A stretch of DNA of 64,000 bases from Kribbella steppae (GTDB taxonomy: Bacteria > Actinomycetota > Actinomycetes > Propionibacteriales > Kribbellaceae), in contig NZ_SLWN01000008.1 in NCBI RefSeq assembly GCF_004342025.1, positions 124,001 to 188,000 on the forward strand. The letters run 5' to 3'. Under the pieces are notes generated by a model, which ran no database searches, was not told the DNA's origin, and saw only the letters and a list, made by a program, of their open reading frames with translations. This document shows, piece by piece, positions 7,639 through 15,878 of this stretch. Position 1 is the first letter of the stretch; every line of letters starts with the position of its first letter. A program made the position numbers and the translations under genes.

Positions 7639-10600
7639 TCAGCCGTCGTGCGCCATGTCCACGAAGCGCGAGTAGTGGCCTTGGAAGGCTACGACGACGT
7701 CGGCGGTGGGGCCGTTGCGGTGCTTGGCGACGATGAAGTCAGCCTCACCAGGACGCGTCGACTCACGCTCATACGCATCCTCCCGGTGAAGCAGGATCAC
7801 GACGTCGGCATCTTGCTCAAGGCTGTTATGGAGAGCAATTCCGTTGGCGACGAAGTTGTGGGTGCCTAGGACGGTGGCGTCGTACACCTCCTGCTCGCCG
7901 AGGGACTCGATTGAGGTGATGGTGTCCCAGAAGATGTCGTTGGTGGCGAGGACTTCGAGGTCGGCGTTGTCGAGGATGTCGGCGACCTTGGCGAGGCGCT
8001 GCCGGCTCGGCGCGTGCTTCCACATCGTCGAACCGGAGAACTGCGTGCCCATGGCCGTGGCGAACTCGCGATGGGTGACCTTGCGGTCGGCGAGCACCTC
8101 GCGGACGTCAGTCCAGACCTCCTTGGGGATGGTGTCGAGGTTGGTGTTGCTCTTGACGTCGCGCAGGGCCGCGGCAACCTCGAGGACGTTGAGCCCGCGC
8201 AGGCCGTGGACGCCAATCTCGTCGCAGAAGCGCAACTGGTTCTCGGCGCCGTAGATGTACAGGTGGTAGCCGTCGCGGTAGCCGCTCTTCTTGACGGTCT
8301 TGATGCGGCTGAAGATGTTGTGGCGAAGGAGTAGCCGGGCCAGGTCGTCGACGAGTCGGCGGCTGGTGGAGGCGTAGTAGATGCGTCCCTGGCCGGCCTT
8401 CGCGTCCCAGCGGACGGATCCGTCGGTGGCCCACAGGTGGCGGATGAAGCGCCCGACCTGATCCTTGGGCAGGGCGAAAACGCCGGCCGGGATGAACTTC
8501 TCGTGGCTGCGGAGACCGAAGAGGCCCAGCTCGTCGAGCCAGGCGGCGATCGGGTTCCGCTTACCGCGGGCGAGCCGGTACGGCGCTGGGAGGCGGAGAC
8601 TGGTGACCCGGGCCGCGGCGTACTCGTCGCGGATCGCGGTGATCCCGAAGCGTCTGTGTGCGGCTTCGGCAACGGCGGTCAGGTTGGCCTCGTCGATGCT
8701 CGCGTACCGGATCGACTGGCGCTTGACGAACGAGCCGTCGCCGAGCAGATGGGCGAGGATGGTGATCTCGTCCTCGTCCCAGGGGGTGACGTCCAGCGGC
8801 GCGGGCACGTGCCGGAGCGACCCCAACCGTGCTCCCGGAACCAGGTCGCCCAGCGGCTTCCAGCCGTCGTACGTGAGGAACGGATGGTTCGCGGTTGCCT
8901 TGATCTCCCGGCCGGATGCAAGCTTCAGCCGGAAGACCTCCTTCACACCGCTCGGGAAGGCGTGCGTCAACGTCCGTGGCACCAGCTTCAGCCGATCATC
9001 CAGCGACCAGACCGGGATGTCTCGCGCGTCCGTGGCGAGCAGCTCGCCCAGGGAGATTTCGGCGCCGGTGTCTGCGCGCAGCAGCCGGGTGTCCGCGGTC
9101 AGGCAACCGGATTCGCGGAGGTCGGAGGCCATGGGGCGTTTGTCGGAGCGTTGTTCGGAGCCTCGGTTGAGCTGGCAGATGGCTACGACGGGGAGCTCTA
9201 GTTCTTTGGCGAGGAGCTTGATGGAGCGGGAGAACTCGGAGACCTCGAGCTGGCGGGACTCGACCTTCTTGCCAGACGTCATCAGCTGGAGGTAGTCGAT
9301 CACGATCAGCCGGAGGTCGTGGCGCTGTTTGAGCCGGCGGGCCTTGGCCCGGATCTCCATCATGGTGAGGTTGGGCGAGTCGTCGATGAAGAGCGGGGCC
9401 TCGGAGACCTCGCCCATCTTGCGGGCCAACCGGGCCCAGTCCTCGTCGGTCATCTTGCCGTTGCGCATGTGGTGCAGCGGCACCTTCGCCTCGGCCGAGA
9501 GCAGACGCATGGTGATCTCGTTGCGGCTCATCTCGAGCGAGAAGATGCACGAGGTCAGGCCATGCCTGATCGATGCCGACCGGGCGAAGTCCAGCCCGAG
9601 GGTGGAGTTGTGGGTCGGGATCATCGTCTTGCCGGCCAGGTACAGGTGGTCGGGGTTGTCGACCTCGACGCACCGCACCGGCACGCTCTCGACCCGCTCG
9701 AGCCACTCGAGCCGGCGCTCACCCTCGCCGACCAGCGCGGCCGGGAAACCGTGCCCGGTGATCTGCCGTGGCGCCGACCCGGGGATCGGCGGTGTCAGTC
9801 CGGGACTCGCGGACATCGCCGTGTGCAGGTCGGCGGTCGTGCAGACCACCGGGCGGCCGCCGTCCTCGACCCGCCACTGGTGCTCGGCGTCGGCGACGAT
9901 CGTGCTGCCATCGGAGAAGAACAGCCGGAAACAGGGCCGGTCCACCATCACCTCGGTCGCCGCGACCACCGTGGTCGGCAGGCCGTCGGCGTCGAGGAGC
10001 TGGTCACCGACGGCGACCTCGGCCATCGTGGTCCAGCCGGTCGGCGTCGGCAGTGGGGTGTCGAGCGCGAGCGCCTTCCCCATCGCGGGACGTGCGGCGA
10101 CGATGATCATCTGGCCGGGGTGCAGGCCGTTGGTCAGCTCGTCGAGGTCGGTGAACCCGGTCGGTACGCCGACCATCGCGTCACCACGGGAGTCGATCGC
10201 CTCGATCTCGTCGAGGGCGCCCTCCATGATGTCCTTCAGCGGCGCGTAGTCCTCGGTGGTCCGCTTCTCGGTGACCGAGTAGATCTCGGCCTGCGCCTCG
10301 TCGACGACGTCGTCGACCTCACCCTCACCGGCGTACCCGAGCTGGACGATCTTGGTGCCGGCCTCGACCAGGCGGCGCAGGATCGCCTTCTCCCGGACGA
10401 TGTGCGCGTAGTAGCCGGCGTTCGCGGCGAGCGGGACGGAGGCGACCAGGGTGTGCACGTACGGCGCGCCGCCGATCCGGGCCATCTCGCCCCGGCGGTT
10501 CAGCTCGGCCGCGACCGTGATCGCGTCGGCCGGCTCACCCCGCGCGTACAGATCGGTGACGGCGTCGAAGACGATCTCGTGCGCCGGGCGGTAGAAGTCG

Positions 10601-10773
10601 GTGCCGCGCAGGGTCTCGATGACGTCGGCGATCGCGTCCTTGCTCAGCATCATCGCGCCGAGCACGCACTGCTCGGCCGCCAGGTCCTGTGGCGGGGTGC
10701 GGTCGAAGCCCATCTCCGGGTTGCGCTCTTCCTGACCGCCGCCCGGACCCCCGCGGAACTCCGCCACACTCAC
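7639..10773 (-). CDS. dnaB: Replicative DNA helicase DnaB with two inteins
   Basis: 1044-residue precursor. The joined exteins (1-233, 390-556, 984-1044) give a normal DnaB of about 461 residues: N-terminal collar domain (AAEQCVLGAMMLSKDAI), linker, and RecA-like domain with Walker A split at GK/ST, Walker B LIVIDYLQLM and the terminal QGHYSRFVDMA. DnaB unwinds DNA at the replication fork as a hexamer. Intein 1 interrupts the Walker A loop and intein 2 interrupts DLRESG/SLEQDADV, so the helicase is inactive until both splice. The start is GTG with GAGGAGG upstream. It is convergent with the gene before it and is not followed by rplI as in many relatives. Confidence 0.95.
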   Translation of the reverse strand: MSVAEFRGGPGGGQEERNPEMGFDRTPPQDLAAEQCVLGAMMLSKDAIADVIETLRGTDFYRPAHEIVFDAVTDLYARGEPADAITVAAELNRRGEMARIGGAPYVHTLVASVPLAANAGYYAHIVREKAILRRLVEAGTKIVQLGYAGEGEVDDVVDEAQAEIYSVTEKRTTEDYAPLKDIMEGALDEIEAIDSRGDAMVGVPTGFTDLDELTNGLHPGQMIIVAARPAMGKALALDTPLPTPTGWTTMAEVAVGDQLLDADGLPTTVVAATEVMVDRPCFRLFFSDGSTIVADAEHQWRVEDGGRPVVCTTADLHTAMSASPGLTPPIPGSAPRQITGHGFPAALVGEGERRLEWLERVESVPVRCVEVDNPDHLYLAGKTMIPTHNSTLGLDFARSASIRHGLTSCIFSLEMSRNEITMRLLSAEAKVPLHHMRNGKMTDEDWARLARKMGEVSEAPLFIDDSPNLTMMEIRAKARRLKQRHDLRLIVIDYLQLMTSGKKVESRQLEVSEFSRSIKLLAKELELPVVAICQLNRGSEQRSDKRPMASDLRESGCLTADTRLLRADTGAEISLGELLATDARDIPVWSLDDRLKLVPRTLTHAFPSGVKEVFRLKLASGREIKATANHPFLTYDGWKPLGDLVPGARLGSLRHVPAPLDVTPWDEDEITILAHLLGDGSFVKRQSIRYASIDEANLTAVAEAAHRRFGITAIRDEYAAARVTSLRLPAPYRLARGKRNPIAAWLDELGLFGLRSHEKFIPAGVFALPKDQVGRFIRHLWATDGSVRWDAKAGQGRIYYASTSRRLVDDLARLLLRHNIFSRIKTVKKSGYRDGYHLYIYGAENQLRFCDEIGVHGLRGLNVLEVAAALRDVKSNTNLDTIPKEVWTDVREVLADRKVTHREFATAMGTQFSGSTMWKHAPSRQRLAKVADILDNADLEVLATNDIFWDTITSIESLGEQEVYDATVLGTHNFVANGIALHNSLEQDADVVILLHREDAYERESTRPGEADFIVAKHRNGPTADVVVAFQGHYSRFVDMAHDG
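7825..9105 (-). other. DnaB intein 2: class-1 intein with LAGLIDADG homing endonuclease
   Basis: Residues 557-983 (427 aa). It begins CLTADTRLL (Cys1, block A), has a block B NHPF-type segment (KATANHPFLTYDGW), and ends FVANGIALHN followed by Ser +1 (block G His-Asn). The middle holds two LAGLIDADG-type segments, ILAHLLGDGSFV and FIRHLWATDGSV, each with its catalytic acidic residue, so the homing nuclease may be active. The site DLRESG/S is the conserved insertion point also used by the Synechocystis DnaB intein. Confidence 0.9.
9607..10074 (-). other. DnaB intein 1: mini-intein with class-3 (Ala1, WCT) features
   Basis: Residues 234-389 (156 aa) lying between GK and ST of Walker A. It begins with alanine (ALALDTPLPTPTGW) instead of Cys/Ser. 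It has the class-3 triad: Trp in block B (ADAEHQWRV), Cys in block F (VPVRCVEVDNPDHLYLAG) and Thr in block G (MIPTHN), followed by Ser +1. Class-3 inteins start splicing with a nucleophilic attack by the block F cysteine. No endonuclease domain is present. Confidence 0.88.
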
Positions 10774-11254
10774 TTCGTCCGACCTCCTCGTCCGCCCACC
10801 GCATCACGCCAGGCCGAAACACTCCGCCCGGCCCAGAATCGAACACCTGATCGAACCGTAACCGAACCCGCCGACAATTTCCTCCCCCCACCCGACCACC
10901 CGGCCGGACAAGGATTCGCCGGCGCCGTCCGCAGGCGGACTCGCCCCCGAGACTGCGGGCGGACGGCGTCAGTCACGCGACCGTACGCCGGTCCTGGCAC
11001 CGGGTGGTAGCCGGTCGTCCACAGGGGGTGTGGACGAGCTGTGGGAAACCCCGTGAGCAGGTGTGCACAGGTTGGGCATATACCTGTGGATATCTGGGGA
11101 CAACGATCCACAACAGGCCCCTGACCTGCAGTTTCACCAATGCACAACTGTGGAGAAGAAAAAGATTCAAACCTTCTTCCGGACTCCCCGGTCCGGTGGG
11201 CTGTGCACAGCCTGAGTCAGGCACAATGTCCCTCATGCTCATGACAGGCCACCC
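10774..11254. promoter_or_regulatory. dnaB/MATE divergent gap with DnaA-box-like cluster
   Basis: This 481-base gap holds no convincing gene except a possible 10-residue leader frame at 11226-11258. TCGTCCACA (11015-11023) and its inverse TGTGGACGA (11029-11037) face each other. More candidates are TGTGGATAT (11085), CGATCCACA (11104), TGTGGAGAA (11149), and two TGTGCACA palindromes (near 11062 and 11202). The first pair and the last box fit the actinobacterial DnaA box type (TTGTCCACA-like). dnaB promoter elements must lie at the left end, next to its GAGGAGG site. Binding by DnaA is inferred, not shown. Confidence 0.5.
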
Positions 11255-12583
11255 GTGAGGGCCGGGCTGCGACGTCTCCTCGGGGAGCAAGACCAGGAGA
11301 TTCTGCGACTCGCCGTTCCGGCCTTCTTCGCCCTGGTATCCGAGCCGCTGATGTTGCTGGCCGACTCGGCGATCGTCGGACATCTCGGGACGCCGCAACT
11401 CGCGGCACTCGGTGTGGCCGGCGTGATCCTGCAGTCGCTGGTCGGTGTCTGCATCTTCCTCGCGTACGGCACCACCTCGGCCGTCGCCCGGCGGATCGGC
11501 GCCGGTGACCACCGCGGTGCGCTCGCCCAGGGCATCGACGGACTCTGGCTGGCTCTGCTGCTGGGCGTCGTACTGGCCGTGGCCGGCCTCATCCTCGCCC
11601 CAGTCGCGGTAGCAGCGTTCGACCCGTCGCCGGACGTCGCCGACCATGCGGTGATCTATCTGCGCATCTCCTGCTTCGGCATCCCGTCCATGCTCCTGCT
11701 GCTGGCGGCGACCGGCGTACTGCGCGGCCTGCAGGACACCAAGACCCCCATGGTCGTCGCGATCAGCGCCAACCTCGTGAACATCGGTCTGAACTTCCTG
11801 CTCGTCTACGGCCTCGACCTGGACATCGCAGGCTCCGCACTGGGTACGGCGCTCGCCCAGACAGCCGCCGGCGTCGCGCTTGCCGTGGTGGTCGTCAAAG
11901 GCGCCAGACGAGACGGAGCCAAGCTGCGACCGGACCGCCCCGGCATCATCGCGTCGGCGCAGATGGGTGGGCCGCTGATCGTCCGCACCCTGACGTTGCG
12001 GGTGGCAATCATCCTGCTCACCTTCGTCGCCACCGGCCTGGGTACGACGTCGCTGGCGGCACACCAGGTGGCCTTCACCCTGTGGTCGTTCCTGGCCCTC
12101 GCACTCGACGCGATCGCCATCGCAGGCCAGGCGCTGACCGGCCGCTCCCTGGGCGCCGGTGACGTGGCCGGAACCCGGGCTATCACCCGCCGGATGATGT
12201 GGTGGGGTCTGTTCTCCGGACTGCTCGGCGGACTGGTCCTGTGGGGTCTGCGGGACGTCTACGTGCCGTGGTTCACCTCTGATCCGGAGGTACGACGGAC
12301 GCTGGCCGCCGTACTGATCGTGGCAGCGCTCTGGCAACCGGTGAACGGCGTGGTGTTCGTGCTGGACGGCGTACTGATCGGAGCGGGTGATGGACCGTAC
12401 CTGGCGGTGGCAGGACTCATCGCCCTCGTGCTGTACGTACCGCTGGCGTTGAGCGTGTTGTGGCTCGACGGTGGCGTCGTCGCCTTGTGGTGGGCGTTCG
12501 GTGGGTTCATGCTGTTGCGGCTGATCACTCTGGTCACCCGTGAGCGCCGAGATGCCTGGCTGGTGACAGGGGCGGTCCGCTGA
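11255..12583 (+). CDS. MATE-family efflux transporter (DinF-like)
   Basis: 442 residues with about 12 transmembrane segments in two six-helix halves. Typical MATE segments include ALVSEPLMLLADSAIVGHLG near the start and TSLAAHQVAFTLWSFLALAL at the start of the second half. These are cation-driven multidrug exporters; the DinF branch is common in actinobacteria near dnaB. The GTG at 11255 overlaps the stop of a short upstream frame (GTGA), suggesting translational coupling to a tiny leader. Substrate unknown. Confidence 0.88.
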   Translation: MRAGLRRLLGEQDQEILRLAVPAFFALVSEPLMLLADSAIVGHLGTPQLAALGVAGVILQSLVGVCIFLAYGTTSAVARRIGAGDHRGALAQGIDGLWLALLLGVVLAVAGLILAPVAVAAFDPSPDVADHAVIYLRISCFGIPSMLLLLAATGVLRGLQDTKTPMVVAISANLVNIGLNFLLVYGLDLDIAGSALGTALAQTAAGVALAVVVVKGARRDGAKLRPDRPGIIASAQMGGPLIVRTLTLRVAIILLTFVATGLGTTSLAAHQVAFTLWSFLALALDAIAIAGQALTGRSLGAGDVAGTRAITRRMMWWGLFSGLLGGLVLWGLRDVYVPWFTSDPEVRRTLAAVLIVAALWQPVNGVVFVLDGVLIGAGDGPYLAVAGLIALVLYVPLALSVLWLDGGVVALWWAFGGFMLLRLITLVTRERRDAWLVTGAVR

Positions 12584-12626
12584 CCCCGCAGGTGCGGCAT
12601 CGTTTGGCAGGACGAAAGGGAACGGC

Positions 12627-13334
12627 ATGGCCGACGACGAGCAGACCGTTGCGCTGGAGCCCGACCAGCGCGAGCAGGGCGACGACGACAGCCCTGAGGC
12701 GCTGAGCGAGCGGCGCGGCGCCGGCAAATGGGTGCGCGACGCTGAGCGCCCGGTCGGGGATCTGACGCCGGAGGAGGCCCGCCGCGAGGAGGAACTCGAG
12801 CAGGTCCACGAGGAGGAGATCGAGCTCGCCGCCAAGGACGAGCGTGAGCTGATCGAGACCCGCCGCCGACGCGAGGTCCTCGACGCCACCGCGGAGACCA
12901 CCGAGGCGATGCGGCTGGCCGACGTGGCCGAGACCCAGCGTGATCGCCATCGCGACGACGCCGCCGTCCAACGCCGGCAGGGTCGCAGCGACCGGGCCCA
13001 CGGCCACCACCTCCTGGACGAAGCAGCCGCCCGCCCCGACGAGCCCGGTGCGGACGCGACCGCGGCCGCTGGGCGGCGGTATCAGCGCGCCGCCGAGCGC
13101 GAAGACAGGGCCGCCAGGTACAACGAGGGCGCTGCAGACCGGTACGACGCGGAAGCACGCGACAAGCGCAGCGAAGCGGCCCAGCAACCCGGCCAGCCGC
13201 CCGCCGAAGAGGCCGTCCGCAACCCACCGGACGAGACCCCGATCGCCCGCAAGTTCATCAAGCGCAAGCACCTCAAGCAGCAGCGGGAGCGCGACCCCGG
13301 GGCGCTCCGCGACATCGGCCTGGGCGACGGCTAG
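12627..13334 (+). CDS. Highly charged, helical protein of unknown function
   Basis: 235 residues, about half of them Glu, Asp, Arg, Lys or Gln, with long stretches suited to coiled coils (for example EEARREEELEQVHEEEIELA). There is no signal peptide or membrane segment, so it is cytoplasmic. A repetitive R/D/A pattern (residues 100-180) gives it low complexity. It lies 43 bases after the MATE gene on the same strand and ends in a 4-base overlap with the convergent membrane-protein gene. Family not recognised; a scaffold or nucleic-acid-associated role would be a guess. Confidence 0.7.
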   Translation: MADDEQTVALEPDQREQGDDDSPEALSERRGAGKWVRDAERPVGDLTPEEARREEELEQVHEEEIELAAKDERELIETRRRREVLDATAETTEAMRLADVAETQRDRHRDDAAVQRRQGRSDRAHGHHLLDEAAARPDEPGADATAAAGRRYQRAAEREDRAARYNEGAADRYDAEARDKRSEAAQQPGQPPAEEAVRNPPDETPIARKFIKRKHLKQQRERDPGALRDIGLGDG

Positions 13335-13666
13335 GGCGCGAGCTTCTGCCGGTCGATGATCAGCAGATTCGCCGCGACCAGTACGACGAATACGACGGCC
13401 AGGACCGGGTGTCCCAGGCTCCAGAGCGCGGCACCGGCCAGGCCGAACACCAGGACCTTGACGATCGTCCGTACGACGGGCGTGCCGCGCTTGGCCGTGG
13501 GCGCGGCGAAGAGTCCCCACACCACCGCGGTCACCACGGGCAGACCGATCGCGAGCAGCAACCGGACCGGCGTCGTACCGTCAACCTCCCAGCCCCACCA
13601 GGCGAAGATGCCTAGGGCAACCAACTCGGCGAGGAAGGCGAGGAGCAGGTTGCCCCAGCGCCACAT
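13331..13666 (-). CDS. YrdB-like small integral membrane protein
   Basis: 111 residues with four hydrophobic segments (about 5-24, 34-54, 65-84, 87-103). The opening LLLAFLAELVALGIFAWWGW and central VVTAVVWGLFAAP patterns match the YrdB/DUF2568 family of unknown function. Its ATG directly follows the stop of the DUF4913-like gene, so it is the last cistron of the secretion-like operon; whether it belongs to that machine is open. Confidence 0.75.
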   Translation of the reverse strand: MWRWGNLLLAFLAELVALGIFAWWGWEVDGTTPVRLLLAIGLPVVTAVVWGLFAAPTAKRGTPVVRTIVKVLVFGLAGAALWSLGHPVLAVVFVVLVAANLLIIDRQKLAP

Positions 13667-14044
13667 CTAGATGCCGCGCAGGTTGGGCTGACGCTGGTCG
13701 AAGAACAGGCCGGCCGGCGGTTCCTCCACGGGCAACGGCGGGATCGGGTAGTCGGTGTGCGCACCACGGCAGGCCGCGAACGGGCCGTCGGGATCGAGCA
13801 GCGCCATCATGTGCGGGTCCGCGTGGTCACGCCACCAGACCGACATGCCGGTGGCCGGATCGAGCCGGAGGTGTTCCCAGGCGCGCCAGATCGAGTCCAG
13901 CCGGCTCAGCGCCTCCGCGTGGCGGTACCACTCCGGGCACCAGATGAACTGCTGCCCGATCCGCCGCGTGTAGAGGTAGACCAGCCGGTCCTCGACGAAG
14001 GCCGCGACATGCGGATAGAAGAGTTCTTGCTGTTCACCATCCAC
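13667..14044 (-). CDS. DUF4913-like protein of the secretion-like operon
   Basis: 125 residues, soluble, rich in Trp and His (WCPEWYRHAEALSRLDSIWRAW), a pattern I associate with the DUF4913 family found beside TraD-like genes in actinobacteria. Function unknown. GTG 14044 is chosen: it has GAGGAG upstream, overlaps the coupling-ATPase stop by 11 bases, and removes an N-terminus with no coding character. A role as an adaptor of the coupling protein is inferred only from position. Confidence 0.7.
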   Translation of the reverse strand: MDGEQQELFYPHVAAFVEDRLVYLYTRRIGQQFIWCPEWYRHAEALSRLDSIWRAWEHLRLDPATGMSVWWRDHADPHMMALLDPDGPFAACRGAHTDYPIPPLPVEEPPAGLFFDQRQPNLRGI

Positions 14045-15878
14045 GGCGCTGCTCCTCACTCTGCTCCCAGACCGGCACACCCGTCGGCCGCGCGGGTGGC
14101 TCCGACGGCTGCGACGTACCGGCCGCGACCCACGGGTTCCCGCTCTGCGGAGCCGTCGAACCGCTCGCGCCCGGATCGTACTTCGTCAGCGACGCCTTCA
14201 CCGCACCCGCGTCCGGCCGGGTGAACCAGGGCACCGTCTTGACCATCGTCGCCGGGATACCGGACGGGAACACCACAGCCCGTCCCGGCGGCATCGAGGC
14301 GAGGTCGGACACCTCCATGATGTTGTGCCGCTGGGTCTGCCTGCTGGTGCCGCGCTCGCCCTTGTTGTACGACACCGAGCTGGAAATGATGTCGTAGTCG
14401 CCGATCAGCTTGCTCAGCCGCTCGAGGAAGTTCGCGTCCGATGCGCCACCGCCGTACACCCGGATGTTGGCGGCCGACCAGAGCTTCTCCATCCCGTGCT
14501 CGCCCCAGCACTCCTGTCCCTGCGCCCAGGACTGCAGGATCGTCATCAAGACGATGCCGCGGGAGCCGAAGTGGCTGTACAGGTCGGGCAGGTTCTTCCA
14601 GCGGCACACGTTCGCCGCCTCGTCCAGGACCCCGACCAGCGGGTTCGGCATCCGGCCCATCGGGCAGCCCTTGGCGTACTCCTCGGCCGCCTCCACGACG
14701 GCGACCGTCAACGCGGTGACGAGTGGTCCCGCCGTACCGGCGCCTTCCTTGGACAGGCTGTAGAGCGTGCCGCCCTGGCGGACGAACTCGTGCGGGTTGA
14801 ACTGCGGGCGGGTGTCGTTCGGTCCCTGCGGGATGACCCAGCGGGTGACCTTGCGGTTGACCAGGAACTGGGCGCTCTGCTGCGCGGTTCCGTACACACC
14901 GGCGCGCTGCTTGTCCGGCGCGTTGATGACACCGGACAACGCGTCAGCGGACAGGTGCAGGCCCGGGGTGTTGCGCAGGATCCGCTCGGGCTCGTCGTTG
15001 CGCTGGTCCGCGAGCCAGCTGTAGACCTGGGTGATCGGGCGCTTCGCGACCGCGGCCGCGAGCAGTAGGCCGGCCAGCAGGTCGGTGCCGGCGGCGTCGA
15101 AGAACGCGTCGGTCTGGGCGTTCACGTTGCGCTGCGAGGCGACGAAGTGCTCGGCCAGCTCGCGCGCCTTCGTCTCGTCGGTGATGTAGGTGAGCGGGTT
15201 CCACCACCAGTTCGGCGGCTCCTCGCAGACCTCCTGCGGGTCGAAGACCCAGACCGGGCCGCGTTCGGTGCGCGGACCGCGGGTGGCGTCGACGATGTCC
15301 CGCTTGTTCGAGGTCGCGACCACCGCGCCGGGCGCGTCCAGGATCGCCGGTACGGCGCGCGACGTGGTCTTACCGGTTCGCGGACCCCAGATGTCGACGT
15401 GCATGTCCTCCCAGGACCCGAACACGTCCAGGTTGTCGCGGACCGTCCGGCCGATCATGATGCCGGGACCGGCATGCCCGGCGCCGAGCCGGTTGGCGAT
15501 CTCCTGGGCACCCTGGCGGGTGAGCTTGTGGATCTCCGACCGCTTCGACATCAACTGCGCGGACCGGTCCACCCGGCCGACGCTCTTCTGCTGCTTGCGG
15601 AGCAGGAACCAGCCGCCACCCACGATCAGCGCCAGGACGACGAGCTCGAGGATGAACACACCGCTCGCCGCGGCGGACCAGCGGATCCGGCCGCTGATCA
15701 GGTCGGCGAACGCGGCGATCGGGCCCGGCACCGCGCGGGTGTCGTTGATCGCGGCAGCGGCCTTGAGCGCGCCCCAGATGCCGCCGACGATCAGCGTGAG
15801 CAGTCCGATGCCGATGAAGACCATGACCGTCTCGGCGGACAGCCCGCCGGGACCGGTGCTCTTTCTCCCCTGGGCCAT
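14034..15878 (-). CDS. TraD/VirD4-like type IV coupling ATPase
   Basis: 614 residues. Two transmembrane segments (about 18-40 and 72-94) anchor a large cytoplasmic ATPase with Walker A GPRTGKTT (165-172), Walker B LVGVLDE (414-420) and the TraM-recognition/TraG-like C-terminal region. Coupling proteins bring substrates to a type IV secretion channel at the inner membrane. The tail (from about 560) is Pro/Ser-rich and disordered. Its ATG shares one base with the stop of the VirB4-like gene (TAATG), so ATPases are made together. No relaxase gene is nearby to supply a DNA substrate. Confidence 0.88.
   Translation of the reverse strand: MAQGRKSTGPGGLSAETVMVFIGIGLLTLIVGGIWGALKAAAAINDTRAVPGPIAAFADLISGRIRWSAAASGVFILELVVLALIVGGGWFLLRKQQKSVGRVDRSAQLMSKRSEIHKLTRQGAQEIANRLGAGHAGPGIMIGRTVRDNLDVFGSWEDMHVDIWGPRTGKTTSRAVPAILDAPGAVVATSNKRDIVDATRGPRTERGPVWVFDPQEVCEEPPNWWWNPLTYITDETKARELAEHFVASQRNVNAQTDAFFDAAGTDLLAGLLLAAAVAKRPITQVYSWLADQRNDEPERILRNTPGLHLSADALSGVINAPDKQRAGVYGTAQQSAQFLVNRKVTRWVIPQGPNDTRPQFNPHEFVRQGGTLYSLSKEGAGTAGPLVTALTVAVVEAAEEYAKGCPMGRMPNPLVGVLDEAANVCRWKNLPDLYSHFGSRGIVLMTILQSWAQGQECWGEHGMEKLWSAANIRVYGGGASDANFLERLSKLIGDYDIISSSVSYNKGERGTSRQTQRHNIMEVSDLASMPPGRAVVFPSGIPATMVKTVPWFTRPDAGAVKASLTKYDPGASGSTAPQSGNPWVAAGTSQPSEPPARPTGVPVWEQSEEQRRGW

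Noticed and set aside
9319..11010. 563-residue plus-strand frame opposite dnaB
   Set aside because: Antisense shadow of DnaB with no domain pattern.
10774..11254. Chromosomal origin oriC
   Set aside because: dnaA, dnaN and rpmH are absent, the box count is low and no AT-rich unwinding stretch is seen; reported instead as a DnaA-box-like cluster.
10973..12901. 642-residue minus-strand frame opposite the MATE gene
   Set aside because: Gln/Arg/Asp-rich antisense reading of a strong membrane protein; no ribosome-binding site or family match.
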